DNA of 64,000 nucleotides. It comes from Reticulascus tulasneorum (taxonomy: Eukaryota > Ascomycota > Sordariomycetes > Glomerellales > Reticulascaceae). Below are positions 1-11,706 of this stretch, piece by piece. The notes beneath the pieces are model-generated. The model did not search any database and was not told the origin of the DNA. It saw nothing but the letters and a program-made list of their open reading frames with translations. Position 1 is the first letter of the stretch. Every line of letters begins with the position of its first letter. Location of the stretch: assembly GCA_001557505.1 (NCBI GenBank), contig LSAX01000008.1:1178001-1242000 (forward strand), in the 5' to 3' direction. The translations under genes were made by a program, and so were the position numbers.

Positions 1-360
1 AGTTCTACAGCTTTGACGGCTCGACTATCCCTTGGTAAGGGAGTTTGTTGAGCTCCAGGAGATTGTGGGAAACTCCGATTGACGGATTATTCTTCAGAAT
101 CTGGCTTCAAAAACAGCTCGAGGGCAGGCACACGCATGTAGCATACGAGTAGCATTTCCCAGGAACAAATCCTTAATTTTCGTGCATCTGCATTCCCCAC
201 TGCTTTCATGAAACACCAGGATTCAAAAAGTATCAGCTAATTTCGACTAATCACCAAGAATGTATCTAAGATTACATCATCATTTTCTCCCTATTGACTT
301 AACACACTGCAGTACAGAATGAGTAAAGCTACGGTTCTAGATACAAACCAACCTTTCCAA
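1..360. other. Gene-free left edge
   Basis: No coding exon or RNA gene was recognised here. It lies just downstream of the stop codon of the FAD oxidoreductase and probably contains its 3' untranslated region. Confidence 0.4.
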
Positions 361-2244
361 TCATGACCTGCAGAGTCTCCCACTCCCATCAAGTTTCCAA
401 GCCTCACTACCCACAGCAGTCGCAGCATAAAACAGGTTGAAAGGGTCATACTTCAACTTAATGAGTCGCAGCAAGGGGTACTTCACTCCGTAGAACTGCT
501 GCTGCCAGTTGTTCTGCGCAAAGTCTGCCTCATTCAGATATGTGCCGGAGCCGGGGGTCGCAGCTTCAAGGGTCGGCGTGACGAAATTGGTCAATTCAGC
601 TTCACGCGCAACCATCTCCGAGCGAGGAACAGTCCAGTCCCACGGCCCGACGACAATGCAATGCGAGACTGCGGTACGCCAAGCTGGCAGAACTGCGTTA
701 TCAGGCACACTGCTCCGATAAGGACCAATGCCGACATTGATGGCGTTGCATCCTAGATAGAAATGTCCACTCTCGGTGACGGCTCTCAGAGCCTGGCTCA
801 CAGCGGCATTCTTGACGGGGTTTGTCACCGCAGATCGGGGGATGAGTCGACTTCCAGTTAGCTGCGACACTGGGAACGGCCCTAGCGGCAGAGGGCCAAA
901 ATCGCGCTCAAAGTGGTCAAGAAACTTGGGAGAAGAGCGAGGAGTAAACGTGTAGCTGATATTTCTGCTGGTGAGCTCCGCCAGAAATGGTGCGAAGAGT
1001 GTGGCGACCTGGCCGGCAGTGCGGTTGGGTGCAGTGACGCTGTAGACTGTGAAGACTCCATGAAGCAATTGGTAGGTAACGACGCTGCCGTCGTCGACAA
1101 TGGGAGGCAAAGCCGCGTGCCAGGCGCCGACAGCACTCCAGAATGCTTCATTTCCAACCGCCGAGTCATTGAACGACAGCCCGGCACCTCCAACGGGGCC
1201 ATCGGGGTGCAACCTCGTTGTCAGACTGAGGACTACGGCATATGTCCCGCCACCTCCGCCACTCAACGCCCAGAAAAGATCTGAATTCTTTGTACGTGTT
1301 GCGATGAGCTTTGTTCCTTGCGCAGTTACTACTTCCCATTCCAACACATTGTCTGCTCCAAGCCCGTAAATGCTGCTGAGAATTGAGTGCCCTCCGCCTT
1401 GGGTGTAACCTCCAGCAATACCAACTGTGGGACAGGTGCCACCGACTACGCGGTAACCTTGGTTGTAGGCTGCAACATATGCCTCGGCTGCGAGAACGCC
1501 AGCTCCTAGTTTGATGGCTGGTCCACTGTAACTCGGGCTAGCATAGTTCGTCACAATGTTGATCGTCTTCAGAGTGTGCGTCCACAGAGCGAGGCTGCCT
1601 TTTCCAGTTGATTTTCCTAGGTAGCTACAGGCACAGTTTAGTTTTTCCCCCACATCTCAACATGCAAACACGGCTTGAGGTACTCACTCGTGGCCTGTGT
1701 TCTTGATAACAAGCCGGACGTTGTTCTTCTTGGCAAACTTGAGTCCAGCAACGACATCATTGGCTCCGGTGACTTTGATGGAATAGCTGGCATAGTTTCC
1801 GAGCTCACATGGTTGTGCGACCGGTGTATAGGGGTCACAGGACTGGTTCTGGAAGTACGGTGCGTTGAACTCTCCTGGTTGGAATATACTGTAACGATAT
1901 TAGACAGGTGGTGTAAACTTAGGTGTCTCGGACAAAAAAGAAGAGAAGACTTACTGAGCTTGGGGGAAGTCCCAGATAGACTGGAGGTTTGTGCACGCAG
2001 TCGCGTTATAAAGATTGAACGTTCCTGTGTGGCAGACACTTGCTGCGGGAACTGTTGCGATCAACCTTCCACCAACCGTCTGATTCAATGTCGTCCAATC
2101 AGCCTGGCTTGGCCAACCCGAGTCCCCGGGTATGACCTTGCAACGAGGACCAAAGAGCCCACCACGCTCCCCAATGGTCACAGCCGCCACACCTGATAGG
2201 AGAATGAGACAACTCGCAATTCTTTGCGCAACAAGACCCATCAT
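361..2244 (-). CDS. Secreted FAD-linked oxidoreductase (berberine-bridge type)
   Basis: Three exons on the minus strand (2244-1955, 1888-1688, 1624-361) give a 584-aa protein. The introns are 66 and 63 bases, both GT-AG. It starts MMGLVAQ, followed by a hydrophobic signal peptide. The PCMH-type FAD domain is recognisable from NTGHDYLGKS, whose His matches the 8-alpha-histidyl FAD anchor, and GGTCPTVGIAGG, whose Cys matches the second anchor of bicovalent flavoproteins. The NTGHD motif is created by splicing the second intron. A BBE domain ends the protein (YLNEADFAQNNWQ to DPFNLFYA). Such enzymes oxidise alcohols, sugars or alkaloid-like metabolites with O2, and fungal members often tailor secondary metabolites. 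The substrate cannot be told from sequence. An upstream in-frame ATG exists at 2349, but the signal peptide fits the 2244 start better. Confidence 0.9.
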
Positions 2245-3410
2245 GCCTGTATATCTATCACGTGGAATATTTTGATATGACTGTGAGTAAAAATGCCCGA
2301 ATGAGTAATCTCGCCAGCTTCTTGAAGTTTTTAGATAATTATATCTCAAGCAAGCAGTTCATATTTGTAGTATCCAGGCAAAATGATGTGGTTTTGGATG
2401 CACCCTCATTTGATGCCTGTTCCGGGAAGTCTTACATCGCTCGAAGAGACCCGGCCCATAATCACAGAAGTGGCGCCAATAGTGTCGTCTAGACACCGCT
2501 CCTTAATGTGTACATGGGGCTTCAGCTGGCATCTTAGACCCTCAGCTTTGCCTGGCCGTGAAGGAAGGCAGCCTGCAGGTCCTGTCCTGCTACCAGACCA
2601 GATTGAGAAACGCATCCTCGTCAGTCTCGAGACTACGGCATGGGCTTTTACTGCACCATGATTATGTGAAAGTGGCAGACCAATGCGCGATCGGGACATG
2701 GGGAGCTTACTGCCACAGCCAAGTCTGCACCTATCTGGCACGTTGCATTTCATTCAATATGCACGCTCGCTTCGAGCTTTTGTGGCGTTGCTGGGTGTCA
2801 GCAGCTTACCCTCTCTCACATGTCGCAATTTGGGGGTCCCCCCAGTATCACGACCAGGCTGTATCGCGGAGAGATGGAACGACAATTATAGCACGCCGGT
2901 CACATGCACAAAGGATCCCGCGGAATTCTGACGCCCAACTGTGCCACTCACACACGAGGAAAACGAGAGGCAGCGTTGTTGGTGGAAGTTCACCGCCCAT
3001 CATCAGGTGAATGAGATACCAACTACGATCATAAATGGGAAGAGGAACATGAGAGAAACAGGCTTGAGAGAAGATTAGACATAGATAAAGACGTGAATGG
3101 TCTGAATGAACGGTCTATTGCCCTATGATTTCCTATGTACATGCAATCGAAGGTCTTCATGGGCTCTCAATGAGCAGCCTGCGCAAACTCCCGCTCCGAA
3201 AATGTTTCCACCCAACCAGCAACGAAAAGCAAATCCCAAAGTACAAAAACGAACGGGGAGATAGGGATACCACGGCAGTGGCTTTTTATAGGTCCTACAG
3301 CCCATAACTCCTTATACCATCTTCGTCAACCGAGCTGGGATATATGATTAAGGAGCATGTTGTAAGAAAATAAGAAAATAAGCCGACTCGTCGAGTCAGA
3401 TGGTGTTTCG
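2245..3410. other. Intergenic, no gene recognised
   Basis: This segment separates the FAD oxidoreductase start from the bANK regulator stop. Both genes are on the minus strand, so it should contain the oxidoreductase promoter and the bANK 3' region. The short open frames here show no signal peptide, motif or splice-supported extension. Confidence 0.4.
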
Positions 3411-4501
3411 TCAGTTTGGACTGTAGACTGTCTTTTCCGGAGTCTTGAGCATCGGGTCAGCTCCGTGAAGTAAGAAGAGCCTCACACCAGATTCGCAGCA
3501 GTTATTGACGGCCATGGATAGAGCCGTCCGACCCTCGCCATCATAGGCGTTGATGTCAACCCCATTCTCTAGCAGCCACATGATCACTTCCTCTTGTTGG
3601 TACTCTATCGCCACGTGTAAAGCCGTGCGTCCAAGGCTGTCTCGCTCGTTGATGTCGGCATTATGGGTTATCAACATGTGCAAAATCTCGCAGTTCCCCT
3701 TCTTCGAGGCTGTATGCAGCAGTGGCTCCTTGGGCTCGTCCCGGCCTTTGCTCCACGTTGGTCGGGGATGTTTTGATGCCTTCCACTCCGCAGCTAGATT
3801 CTTGCGCACTTGGGCGCGCAGCTCCTGTGACATCAAAATAGGGTGACGAGCGGAAGCACCTGCAGATGCTCTCGGGGAGTTTGCGCCGCTCGCTGGGGGG
3901 AACATGGCGCGGAGCATTGCATTGTCGTCAATTGCACGTGCGATAGCAGTTCCCTCGGCGCCTTGACTACTCGCGCGTTGTCCATCGTCATAGTTATTCA
4001 TATTATCTGGCGTTGTTGGTGAACTGCTATTCGGAGGCGAGGGTGGCGCGATCATCTCCGTCTGAGGATTTCCGAGATAGCAGACATCTCCAAACAGCTG
4101 GCCATCCCAGGTCAGGGTGCCTGGTTCGAAGGTCAGGGAAGACGCTCGCGCATCACGACTTTGAGTGTAGGAGGAATAGGTCGCGTTGGCATGGAAATGG
4201 CTGGCCGTCTGGAACTGGGAAGGGGCTTGAGAGACACCAGATATCGTGATTTCGTGCGGTCCAGTGATGGAGAAATTTTGGCCGTCGGCGTCTTGCCAAT
4301 AATTGTCCGCCCCGTACCCAGCAACTCTGTTTTCGGTTGCTCTCTTCTCTGTGATAATCACTGGTTAGTTCTACTGGCGGTTTGATGGAAAATCATGTTT
4401 GATGGCATTTACGTACGCCGGAACCTACGTTGGGCCATACGATTCTGAATTTTCCTCCGGTCACTTACTGGCAGGGCTTGCCCGGTTGCTGGAGCGGCCA
4501 T
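3411..4501 (-). CDS. bANK-type transcription regulator (bZIP basic region plus ankyrin repeats)
   Basis: Two exons (4501-4417, 4348-3411; 68-base intron) encode about 340 aa. Residues about 15-35 form a bZIP basic region, RRKIQNRMAQRRFRQK, and its last part is restored only by splicing. No heptad leucine zipper follows. The C-terminal half has ankyrin repeats (EPLLHTASKKGN, GRTALHVAIEYQQEE, GRTALSMAVNN). A basic region without a zipper joined to ankyrin repeats is the hallmark of the fungal bANK family, whose type member is ToxE, the pathway-specific activator of HC-toxin genes in Cochliobolus carbonum. Members usually sit beside the genes they control. Here the neighbours are an FAD oxidoreductase, a flavin monooxygenase, a permease and a dioxygenase, which I infer may be its targets. 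The middle region is low-complexity and Ser/Pro/Asn-rich. Confidence 0.88.
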
Positions 4502-6128
4502 GTTGGACGGGGGCGGGCGAGATCACCTGTCAGTAGAGTTGGAATTTCTTCTGTGTTTGGTGAATGTTCTTCAACGGCGGTGGTGAACGACAATTGTATG
4601 GACCAATATATTTAGCACTGGATTTTGCATCGTGTCGCTGATTATCAGCGGGGAGTCGCCGACACCAAAGGAGGCGGAAGACCGAGAGGCGGACACGTAT
4701 ATGCGGGAAGGTTGCAACACCACCGTAATTCTGGGAATATTTCACATATTATGCACCAGGCAGGCTGGCGGTGGTGTTGTGGTCCAGAACCCCCCGTGCC
4801 ATTGGGATTCGTCCGCCTGCCTTGGGCCTTTTGAGTGACATGAGCAAGCCCCTCGTGTGAACGGTCCCCCAACCCGCCACGCAGATGATCCAATGCCCCG
4901 CCGCGATCGCATCATCCCTATCAGGTAAACCTAGACCCCTATGATCTTAACACGCCGTGCCATTGGACGGACCGAAATTGACATTTTCTTACATCAGCTG
5001 TCGTCATTCTCCTTCAGCTTTTGCCATAGTCACAGCTGCGGCACGTTGGTTCTGGTTGCTCAGGTCGCCTACAATGCCCATAAGCTACCTACCGTCGATA
5101 CGAGCCTGACCAAGGATCTCTCCCCGAGCCAGGTTCATACCGTCTATTGACCTTTCGTACGTCGTAGCGAAACGGTTGTGCGGCAACCAAGTATGATTAT
5201 TGTGCAACGTGGTATACCATCTGGGTGGATTTCGTAGACGGTAGATCCACTCGATTGATGGACTACTCACCGCACTAATCTGCACCAATCTGGAGAAGCG
5301 AGTCGTTGCCTTAGGCTCTCCTGAGCTACGAAGCGTAACATTGGCTATGATCAGATTGCCGTGTTGATCTGAAACTCCGAGGAATCTAAAATTGATACTG
5401 ACACCCATCTCAATGCAGTTCGAAAGATCCGGATAGAAGCGTCTAGCACAAGACCTTGATATTTCAAAGAACCGAGATAAATCAAGTACTAAAAGATAGC
5501 GAACAACTCAATGATAATATTTTGATCAAAGATCCCGAGCACGATAGAGTCACATTTTCAATGGGATGGATCAAGTGACGTTCAAGCCTCTCAGATTAGA
5601 GTGGAACAGTAATCTACAGAGGACAAGAGTTGAGCCAGACAAGCCAGACAGGGGTCCCCATACCCGTAAGATCGATAGTGGCGATCATGGAGCACTTCGG
5701 ACTAGGCCCGTCCCTCCCGAAACATCGCCTTGGTGAGTTCGTCAAGAATCCACCTATTCAATGTGGAGCCAATTCTAACCGCATGTCGTTCTCGGACCTT
5801 GAACATCATCATACCTACTATTCTGTAAGTTGCAACCAGATACACAGATGACTACGCATCCGCAACTCCACGTCACCTCCCTTTCGTGCGCAACCATATC
5901 TAAAATAAAATATGGCTAAGATGCAGCTGTGCCGGGGAACCATTTGGTCGGGATCCAAACGAGAACCAACTGCATGAGATCGTCGCGGAGAGGAAGCATC
6001 TGGCCGTACGCGAAACCCCCATTTGACATCATAGCCTCCAGGAGGCTGCTATGAAACTTCCATTTCTCGTTCACTGGGACGTCACTTGGGCACTGAACGA
6101 TACCCGGGATTAGAAACTATGAACTTCA
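4502..6128. other. Intergenic, no gene recognised
   Basis: This 1.6-kb stretch lies upstream of the bANK regulator and downstream of the flavin monooxygenase. It must include the bANK promoter. No open frame here resembles a known family or joins into a longer frame through GT-AG sites. Confidence 0.4.
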
Positions 6129-7781
6129 TTAGGCCCGGATGATATTTGTCTCACCAATGCCATCGACTACAACAGGTTCCCAGGCATTCGGATTACTAAA
6201 TACGTTTTTGGAGATCTCCCTCAAGGCCCAATATCCGGACAGCCAGTCCTCAGTGTGGCCGATCATCTCTGGTGTCCCAGATTTCTGTGCCTCTGCATTG
6301 ACCCAGTCTACCAGGTCTTTGATGTACTGCAGCTCTCCTGCCTCGTGGAGAAGACTGTGGAAGTGCCCACTTACGCCCTTCTCATTTACTCTTCTCCGGT
6401 AGGCTATTCTCATTGCTTCTCCACTTGGCAGCTGGGCAAGGCCACTGAAGACGCGTGCCACGACCTGGCCTTGCAAATCTGCAGTCGAAAAGAGAGACAC
6501 GTGTTGCGGAATCCCGATAAAAGCAAGGGTCGGATCCGGGATGTAGAAAATATCGTGGTGTAGATTATGCACCATGGTGCCATCGGCGGCTACGAGAATT
6601 TCGTCGCCAGCTTTAACACCCGGTGTACTGTCCGAATGGAGGTGTCTCAGGAATGGAAACGAGGTGATATACCCAGTGGCCAGAATAACGTGGTGAATTT
6701 CTTCAAGAATTCGGCCATCTGAGAGTCGTATGAAACCAGGTATCGCTGTTTCCGACTCTATGTTGGTATGGTTATTAGTGGCCCCGTCGGAACTGGCCGC
6801 AAGATTGAAAGATTCAATCCCGGCCACTCTCTCTGTCCCAGACGGTAACAAGGAAACGGAGAGGTCAAATCTGCCGCCTCTTGCGCTCTGATACGTGGAA
6901 CCCGACACACCGTCCAGCTCTCGGGCAATGTCTCCAGAGGAAACGCTCCCTCCAACAAGGAGGACGTTCTTGCCGCGGAAAGCTTCAGGTGAACGGTACT
7001 GCTTCGAATGTATGACTCGTTTCGGAAAACTAGACTTCCACTCCTTCAATCCGCTAAAGTCGGGGATGCGAGGCATGTTGTAATGTCCAGTGGCTATGAC
7101 GAGCGCGTCGAATTCCCAGATGCGCTCCAGGCGCCTTGTGGATGTCGCCGACTTTTCCAGAGTGAGTGTGCGGACGACCCAATTCGCTCCAATAAAGGAT
7201 TTTTTAGCCTCTTCCACGCGTGTGTCGTACAGCGTGACGCCATCGACTCCCGTGCTCCGGAGGACGCTTCCGACATAATCAGAGATAACTGTGCGGCTCA
7301 CAAATGCGTCTGTACCTTGGGGGTACGATTCCAGACTTGTAATCATCAATGTAGTCGGTATATTGGTGCTGAGGCCTGCATAGCATGCACCTGGCGGCGC
7401 GTGTGCGATATCAAGCTCGGAACTCGGCAATATTCTTTTCTCTCCATTTAACCGCGACCGAATTAGCTCTTCAGGGGCGGTTTGTTCTTCGATGTTGTTA
7501 TCAGTCTCGGGCGGCGGGGTTTGGTATGCGTGTTCGCCTGGGACGGTGACCTCGTAGTCCCCCGCGGAAGGCTTCTCGTTCGGATATGGGGGGTCATTCG
7601 ATATGCGTGGATCGTAGTTCCACACCCCCCCTGCAGCTCCTGACCTCTCAAAGACAGTCACCGACAGACCAGCTCGGAGGAGATGAGCAGCTGTGGAAAT
7701 TCCGCTGATGCCCGCACCTACGACTGCAACGGTTCGAATCGGTCGCAGAGGAAAAGATCCGGGGCCGTTTGTCAGTGACAT
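6129..7781 (-). CDS. Flavin-containing monooxygenase
   Basis: Single-exon gene encoding 550 aa, a usual length for class B flavin monooxygenases. The FAD-binding Rossmann motif GAGISG is at residues 22-27, with ERSGAAGGVW following. The FMO signature FxxxxxHSxxYR appears as FPKRVIHSKQYR at 252-263. The NADPH-binding motif GGSVSSGD is at 277-284, and the ATG(H/Y) linker motifs occur as VIATGHYN (228-235) and again later as ILATGYI. These enzymes use NADPH and O2 to oxygenate soft nucleophiles (S, N) or perform Baeyer-Villiger reactions. The gene shares strand and neighbourhood with the Dal5-type permease and the TauD dioxygenase, so a shared role in using an organic sulfur or nitrogen compound is possible. 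That role is inference. Confidence 0.92.
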   Translation of the reverse strand: MSLTNGPGSFPLRPIRTVAVVGAGISGISTAAHLLRAGLSVTVFERSGAAGGVWNYDPRISNDPPYPNEKPSAGDYEVTVPGEHAYQTPPPETDNNIEEQTAPEELIRSRLNGEKRILPSSELDIAHAPPGACYAGLSTNIPTTLMITSLESYPQGTDAFVSRTVISDYVGSVLRSTGVDGVTLYDTRVEEAKKSFIGANWVVRTLTLEKSATSTRRLERIWEFDALVIATGHYNMPRIPDFSGLKEWKSSFPKRVIHSKQYRSPEAFRGKNVLLVGGSVSSGDIARELDGVSGSTYQSARGGRFDLSVSLLPSGTERVAGIESFNLAASSDGATNNHTNIESETAIPGFIRLSDGRILEEIHHVILATGYITSFPFLRHLHSDSTPGVKAGDEILVAADGTMVHNLHHDIFYIPDPTLAFIGIPQHVSLFSTADLQGQVVARVFSGLAQLPSGEAMRIAYRRRVNEKGVSGHFHSLLHEAGELQYIKDLVDWVNAEAQKSGTPEMIGHTEDWLSGYWALREISKNVFSNPNAWEPVVVDGIGETNIIRA

Positions 7782-8808
7782 GATTGCTGCTACGAAACAA
7801 AGTTAGTAAGTGGACGGGACTTGAATCGACTTGGGTCGACTTCTGCAGCAGTTCCGTAATAGAGCTGTCTACCTACAGGTGGAGCAGAACTGATATTAAG
7901 AAAGCAGATGTGCATTCAGCCTTTGCAAAAGTCATTTTTGCATTGGCCACTGCTCCACTGAGTGCTTATCTACCAGGTGATTCATGAGCTGGCTACCGTC
8001 ACTGTTGGTTCATTCTCAACGCTTTTCGTGCACGTTCAGTGGGTGGGTAATGAGACAAAACTCTCCCATGCCGTCAATTGCGTGCCGCAATAGCGTGGGG
8101 GAGCTGAGAAGCGTGGCGGGCGGGCGGCGGGGATCACACCCTACGTCGACTGTTGCAACCGCAAGGGTGATATGCAAAGCTTACTTTGCATGCATATGCC
8201 CCTGCGCTCCAAGGTTAAGGATGGGCGGAAGTAACTTAATCGCACTCGTGCTTTTTTGAGGACCCTTGACAAGGGACAGATCCTATTTCGTACCCGACTC
8301 TTGCGCGAACTCCGTACTGAAATCTACCGCACACAATAACGTGAATCAACACACGCAGTGTCATTCGGGGCCCTGATCTAAGCCTATATTATCTGAATCT
8401 TATTGGAATACTTCAATGTAGCTTTACAGAACAAACACTTGAAGCTGTTCCTCTAGATTTGCAGCGGGCACCAAAAAAAAACGGTGAACAATCTACTGCC
8501 TGTTCGACATCCCCTGCTAGACCCGAGTCCTGTCACAGTTACTCATTGTACGTAAGTATGCAGTGCTCACTCATTATTCATGTGGGTACTCTACTTTTAT
8601 GGAGGCGGTAGTGTTCGCAACTTGACGCCACAAGCAAAGTAGAAAGATGCAGTTGGGAATATTCAAATCGAGTTTGAATTTTGAATGGAATCTGGTATCT
8701 CGCTCATGACGCACTGATTCCTAGATACATACATTCCCTGTTAGCAAGCCTTCGCATCTTCCGTTGCTCCCACACTCAGAGCCGTAACCTGTGTTCATAC
8801 AAGCCATA
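7782..8808. other. Intergenic, monooxygenase promoter region
   Basis: No gene was recognised in this kilobase. It holds the promoter of the flavin monooxygenase and the 3' flank of the permease. At 8322-8331 the sequence ATCTACCGCA differs by one base from the ToxE-bound tox-box consensus ATCTCNCGNA, which may be chance. Confidence 0.35.
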
Positions 8809-10424
8809 TCAAGCCACCCCTAGTAAAGCAGCCTTCTGCGCTCGCTCGCGCTTGTCCAAGTGTCTGATAATGAACACAATTCCAATCAAGACAGCCCACA
8901 GCACGGTCATCGTAGTGAATCCCTTTAGGTACCTTGGTGCCTCGGTAACTCGCCAGATCAACAGGGGCAGCCAGGCCTGAACAACTGATGCCATTTGGTT
9001 CATAGCTCCCGTGACAATGGCTCGTTCTTCGCTGCTTCCACTGGTGATCTCCGCCGCCCACGCGTAAGCAATTCCGCCCGAGCCTCCGGCAAGACCCATG
9101 GTGAGATATGACACCCACTTCCAACCTGCGGGGATGTTCCAGGCCGCAAGGCTGGCGTGCCCAATAATATTCACTGTGGCGGAGAATATGATCGGTGGCC
9201 ATCTTGCACCCTTGCACACCGTGTCGGATACCCAGGCGTATGACAGTGTGCTGATCACTCCGAGTACGCCCGTAATAGTAGGATAGACGTTGATGTCGCG
9301 GACGCTGTATCCTTGAGACTTGAGCCAGAGTTGAAAGGTCGGCTGCGACATGCCGCCAGTGGCGTTGCTGAACACAGTATAGAGCAGCGACAGCATCCAG
9401 ATATGCCACGAGGTGAAGATCTTTTTCACCCTCTCTACTGTGTACGGTGCGCGGTTGGCCCGGCCTTCCAGCTCCATGCGCTTCTTCGCAATCTTAATCT
9501 CATCCGAGGTAAAGTAGAATGCTCGGGTGGTCTCTGGTACGTCTGGCAGGAGGAAAAAGCCGGCGATGGCGAAAGGAAGCGAAATGATGCCGTCGACAAT
9601 GAAGAGCCACTGCCATCCCTTAAGACCGTGCACACCGCTGAGATTGTAGACAGCAGCCATCAGGTATCCAGAGAACATATTCCCAATGAACCCGGAGGCA
9701 TGGAATATGCAGGATCGCTTGGCCAGCTCGTCTTTTCGATACCATGAACCAATAACGTATTGCATTCCTGGGTAGCAGGTGCTTTCAAAGAGGCCGATGA
9801 AAAATCGGAGTACATAAAAGTGGGTAGGTGTTTTTGCTTTCGCCAAGCAGAACGTAAGAACTGCCCAAATCACCTGTTTGACTGTTAGTTATTGCAAGAA
9901 ACTGTTGTTTGAGTAAGATGTAGAGAAAGAAAACGGCCTTACCTCACAGGCTGGCAGCCAGTATGAAGGTCGTACACGAGTAAGAATGAGATTACTATCA
10001 GAGGTTAATCATAGTCTGGCAAACTTTACTCGGGGGGATAGCTTTACCTTGGGATCTCGCCAACAATATATCCAATGGTCCATGCCGTCTGCATGTAATT
10101 CAACTCAGTTCCAAAGAGTCTCAGGTCCTCTCTCATCCCGGAAACGAACGCATTGTTGATGTTGACTTGATCGAGATACTTGATAAAAAATGCGAACGAA
10201 GCAAGGCTCAAGAGAATAGCGTCCAACTTGAACAAGAATTTGCGCTCTTCGGGGGACTTGTCAAGAGTGTCCCAGAAGTAGGATCGCCAGGTCTTATCTG
10301 GAGTCTGTTTGACAACGTCGGTAATGTCGGCGATCTCGTTCACGCTCTCATTGGGAGACTGGGATAACTCAGAACCCTTGATCTCTTGGACAGAGTCCTC
10401 ATGCACAGCTTTGATGGAACCCAT
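8809..10424 (-). CDS. MFS permease, Dal5/Fen2-like (anion:cation symporter family)
   Basis: Three exons (10424-10048, 9994-9943, 9873-8809) with introns of 53 and 69 bases give 497 aa. The short middle exon supplies SNLILTRVRPSYWLPACE, so the junction reads VGEIPSNLILTRVRPSYW, a conserved motif of this family around helices 2-3. Later features typical of Fen2/Dal5 transporters are GLFESTCYPGMQYVIGSWYRKDELAKR, GWQWLFIVDG and FLLPDVPE. The protein should have 12 membrane helices and act in the plasma membrane, importing an organic anion such as pantothenate, allantoate, ureidosuccinate or a sulfonate. An alternative start at 10466 adds 14 residues. It lies between the monooxygenase and the TauD dioxygenase on the same strand, which suggests uptake of their substrate. 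Confidence 0.9.
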
Positions 10425-11706
10425 CGTGAGTTGCCTTAGGCGCAGGTAGTCTGTTTTCGGGTTCAATCTGTCAAGAGCAGTGTCTGTTGACCGTCATTGT
10501 TTTCTGATTTCAAGATCATTTACGAGGACAATTCTTATACATATTCTTGCTGAGAGGCAAGGCTCGTCTGAACGAGCCGTAATGTGCGTGATGCGAGCTC
10601 GGTGGCTGACTTTTACAAGGTCTACAATCATCCAAGAGCCACAAGTGGTCAGCAATGCATCAGTTTACCATCCCGAGTACTTGGAACCGACATATCGGGA
10701 CCAATAAACAAGCTCAATAGGTGTACCGACATTGAGTGGCGTGACGTGGCACGACTCTCCCTTTCCCAGGCCAGTTGTCTTGCGAGACCAGAGCCTGGCT
10801 GGTGAATCTGGCCAGACAATGTGACAATTGGGTCATGGCGCAATGATTGCCAAACCTAGACCACCAATTTTATGTGACAGCCCCACACGCTTATTCGGAG
10901 CGTTTACGGTTGGCCAGGGTGGAGACTGCTGGTTGTGATAACCAAATTCACCATTCCCATTGTAATGGCGTGACAGCTACCCTTACCTTGATTCAAAAGC
11001 ATGAAGGACTGGCTGGCAAAAGCCAAATTGTATTAGCAAGGAGGGAAGGGCTTAATATTGGTACATGCACGGGCTCCCCTTGGTGGCGCTTACGGTTGGT
11101 GGCTTGAGAATGGCAGTAATCATTTTCAAGCCACTGCAAGCCAAGGTCGGGAAGTCTAGACCATGGATGCTCCACTACCGTGACCCAACTAGCAGCGATC
11201 TTGATTTGGTAGCTTTCCAAATACCAATTCAGATGTCATGGATAACAGTTGACTGATGGTGCCATTTCGGGTGTTGTTTGATCAATGTTCATGAAATCCA
11301 GATTGGACTTGCCGCCCGTTTGAAGAGTTGGGCCACATGCGAGGTGCGCGCACGTGGATGGCTGGGGATCTTCCTCGCATTTCGCAGCAAGGTTATTGAA
11401 TAGAGGAAAGTTGACCAGCTTTGGAACAGAGCATCGGCTTCTTTAGATGCTCCTGGGAAAGAAGATTACCAGGCAGTTCACAACGGGAGGATCTTCTGTT
11501 GGAATTTATGAGATGCTGGCGATGAAGAGCAGATCTCACTCTACTAACTCTACCAAGTCAAAGATAATGGCCCTACATGAGCAATGAACGAGTTTTGTTT
11601 CTTTGGTAGGCTCGTATGTATGCAGGGTTCATGGCTTGAGTACACACAAATCGACAATGAATTGTAATTAAAGCTCATATTGCATTCCCGAGAGATCTCC
11701 ACAGCC
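10425..11706. other. Intergenic, permease promoter region
   Basis: No gene was recognised. The segment lies upstream of the permease and downstream of the TauD dioxygenase. A CACGTG palindrome lies at 11351-11356, a site recognised by Cbf1-type bHLH factors, but it is about 0.9 kb from the permease start. A nine-of-ten tox-box match lies on the minus strand at 11687-11696. Both could be chance. Confidence 0.35.

Noticed and set aside
8681..9747. Plus-strand frames opposite the permease
   Set aside because: They are shadows of the permease exons on the other strand, which carry clear transporter motifs.
11351..11356. CACGTG as proof of sulfur control of the permease
   Set aside because: It is a single six-base palindrome about 0.9 kb upstream and is expected by chance in this much DNA; kept only as a note.
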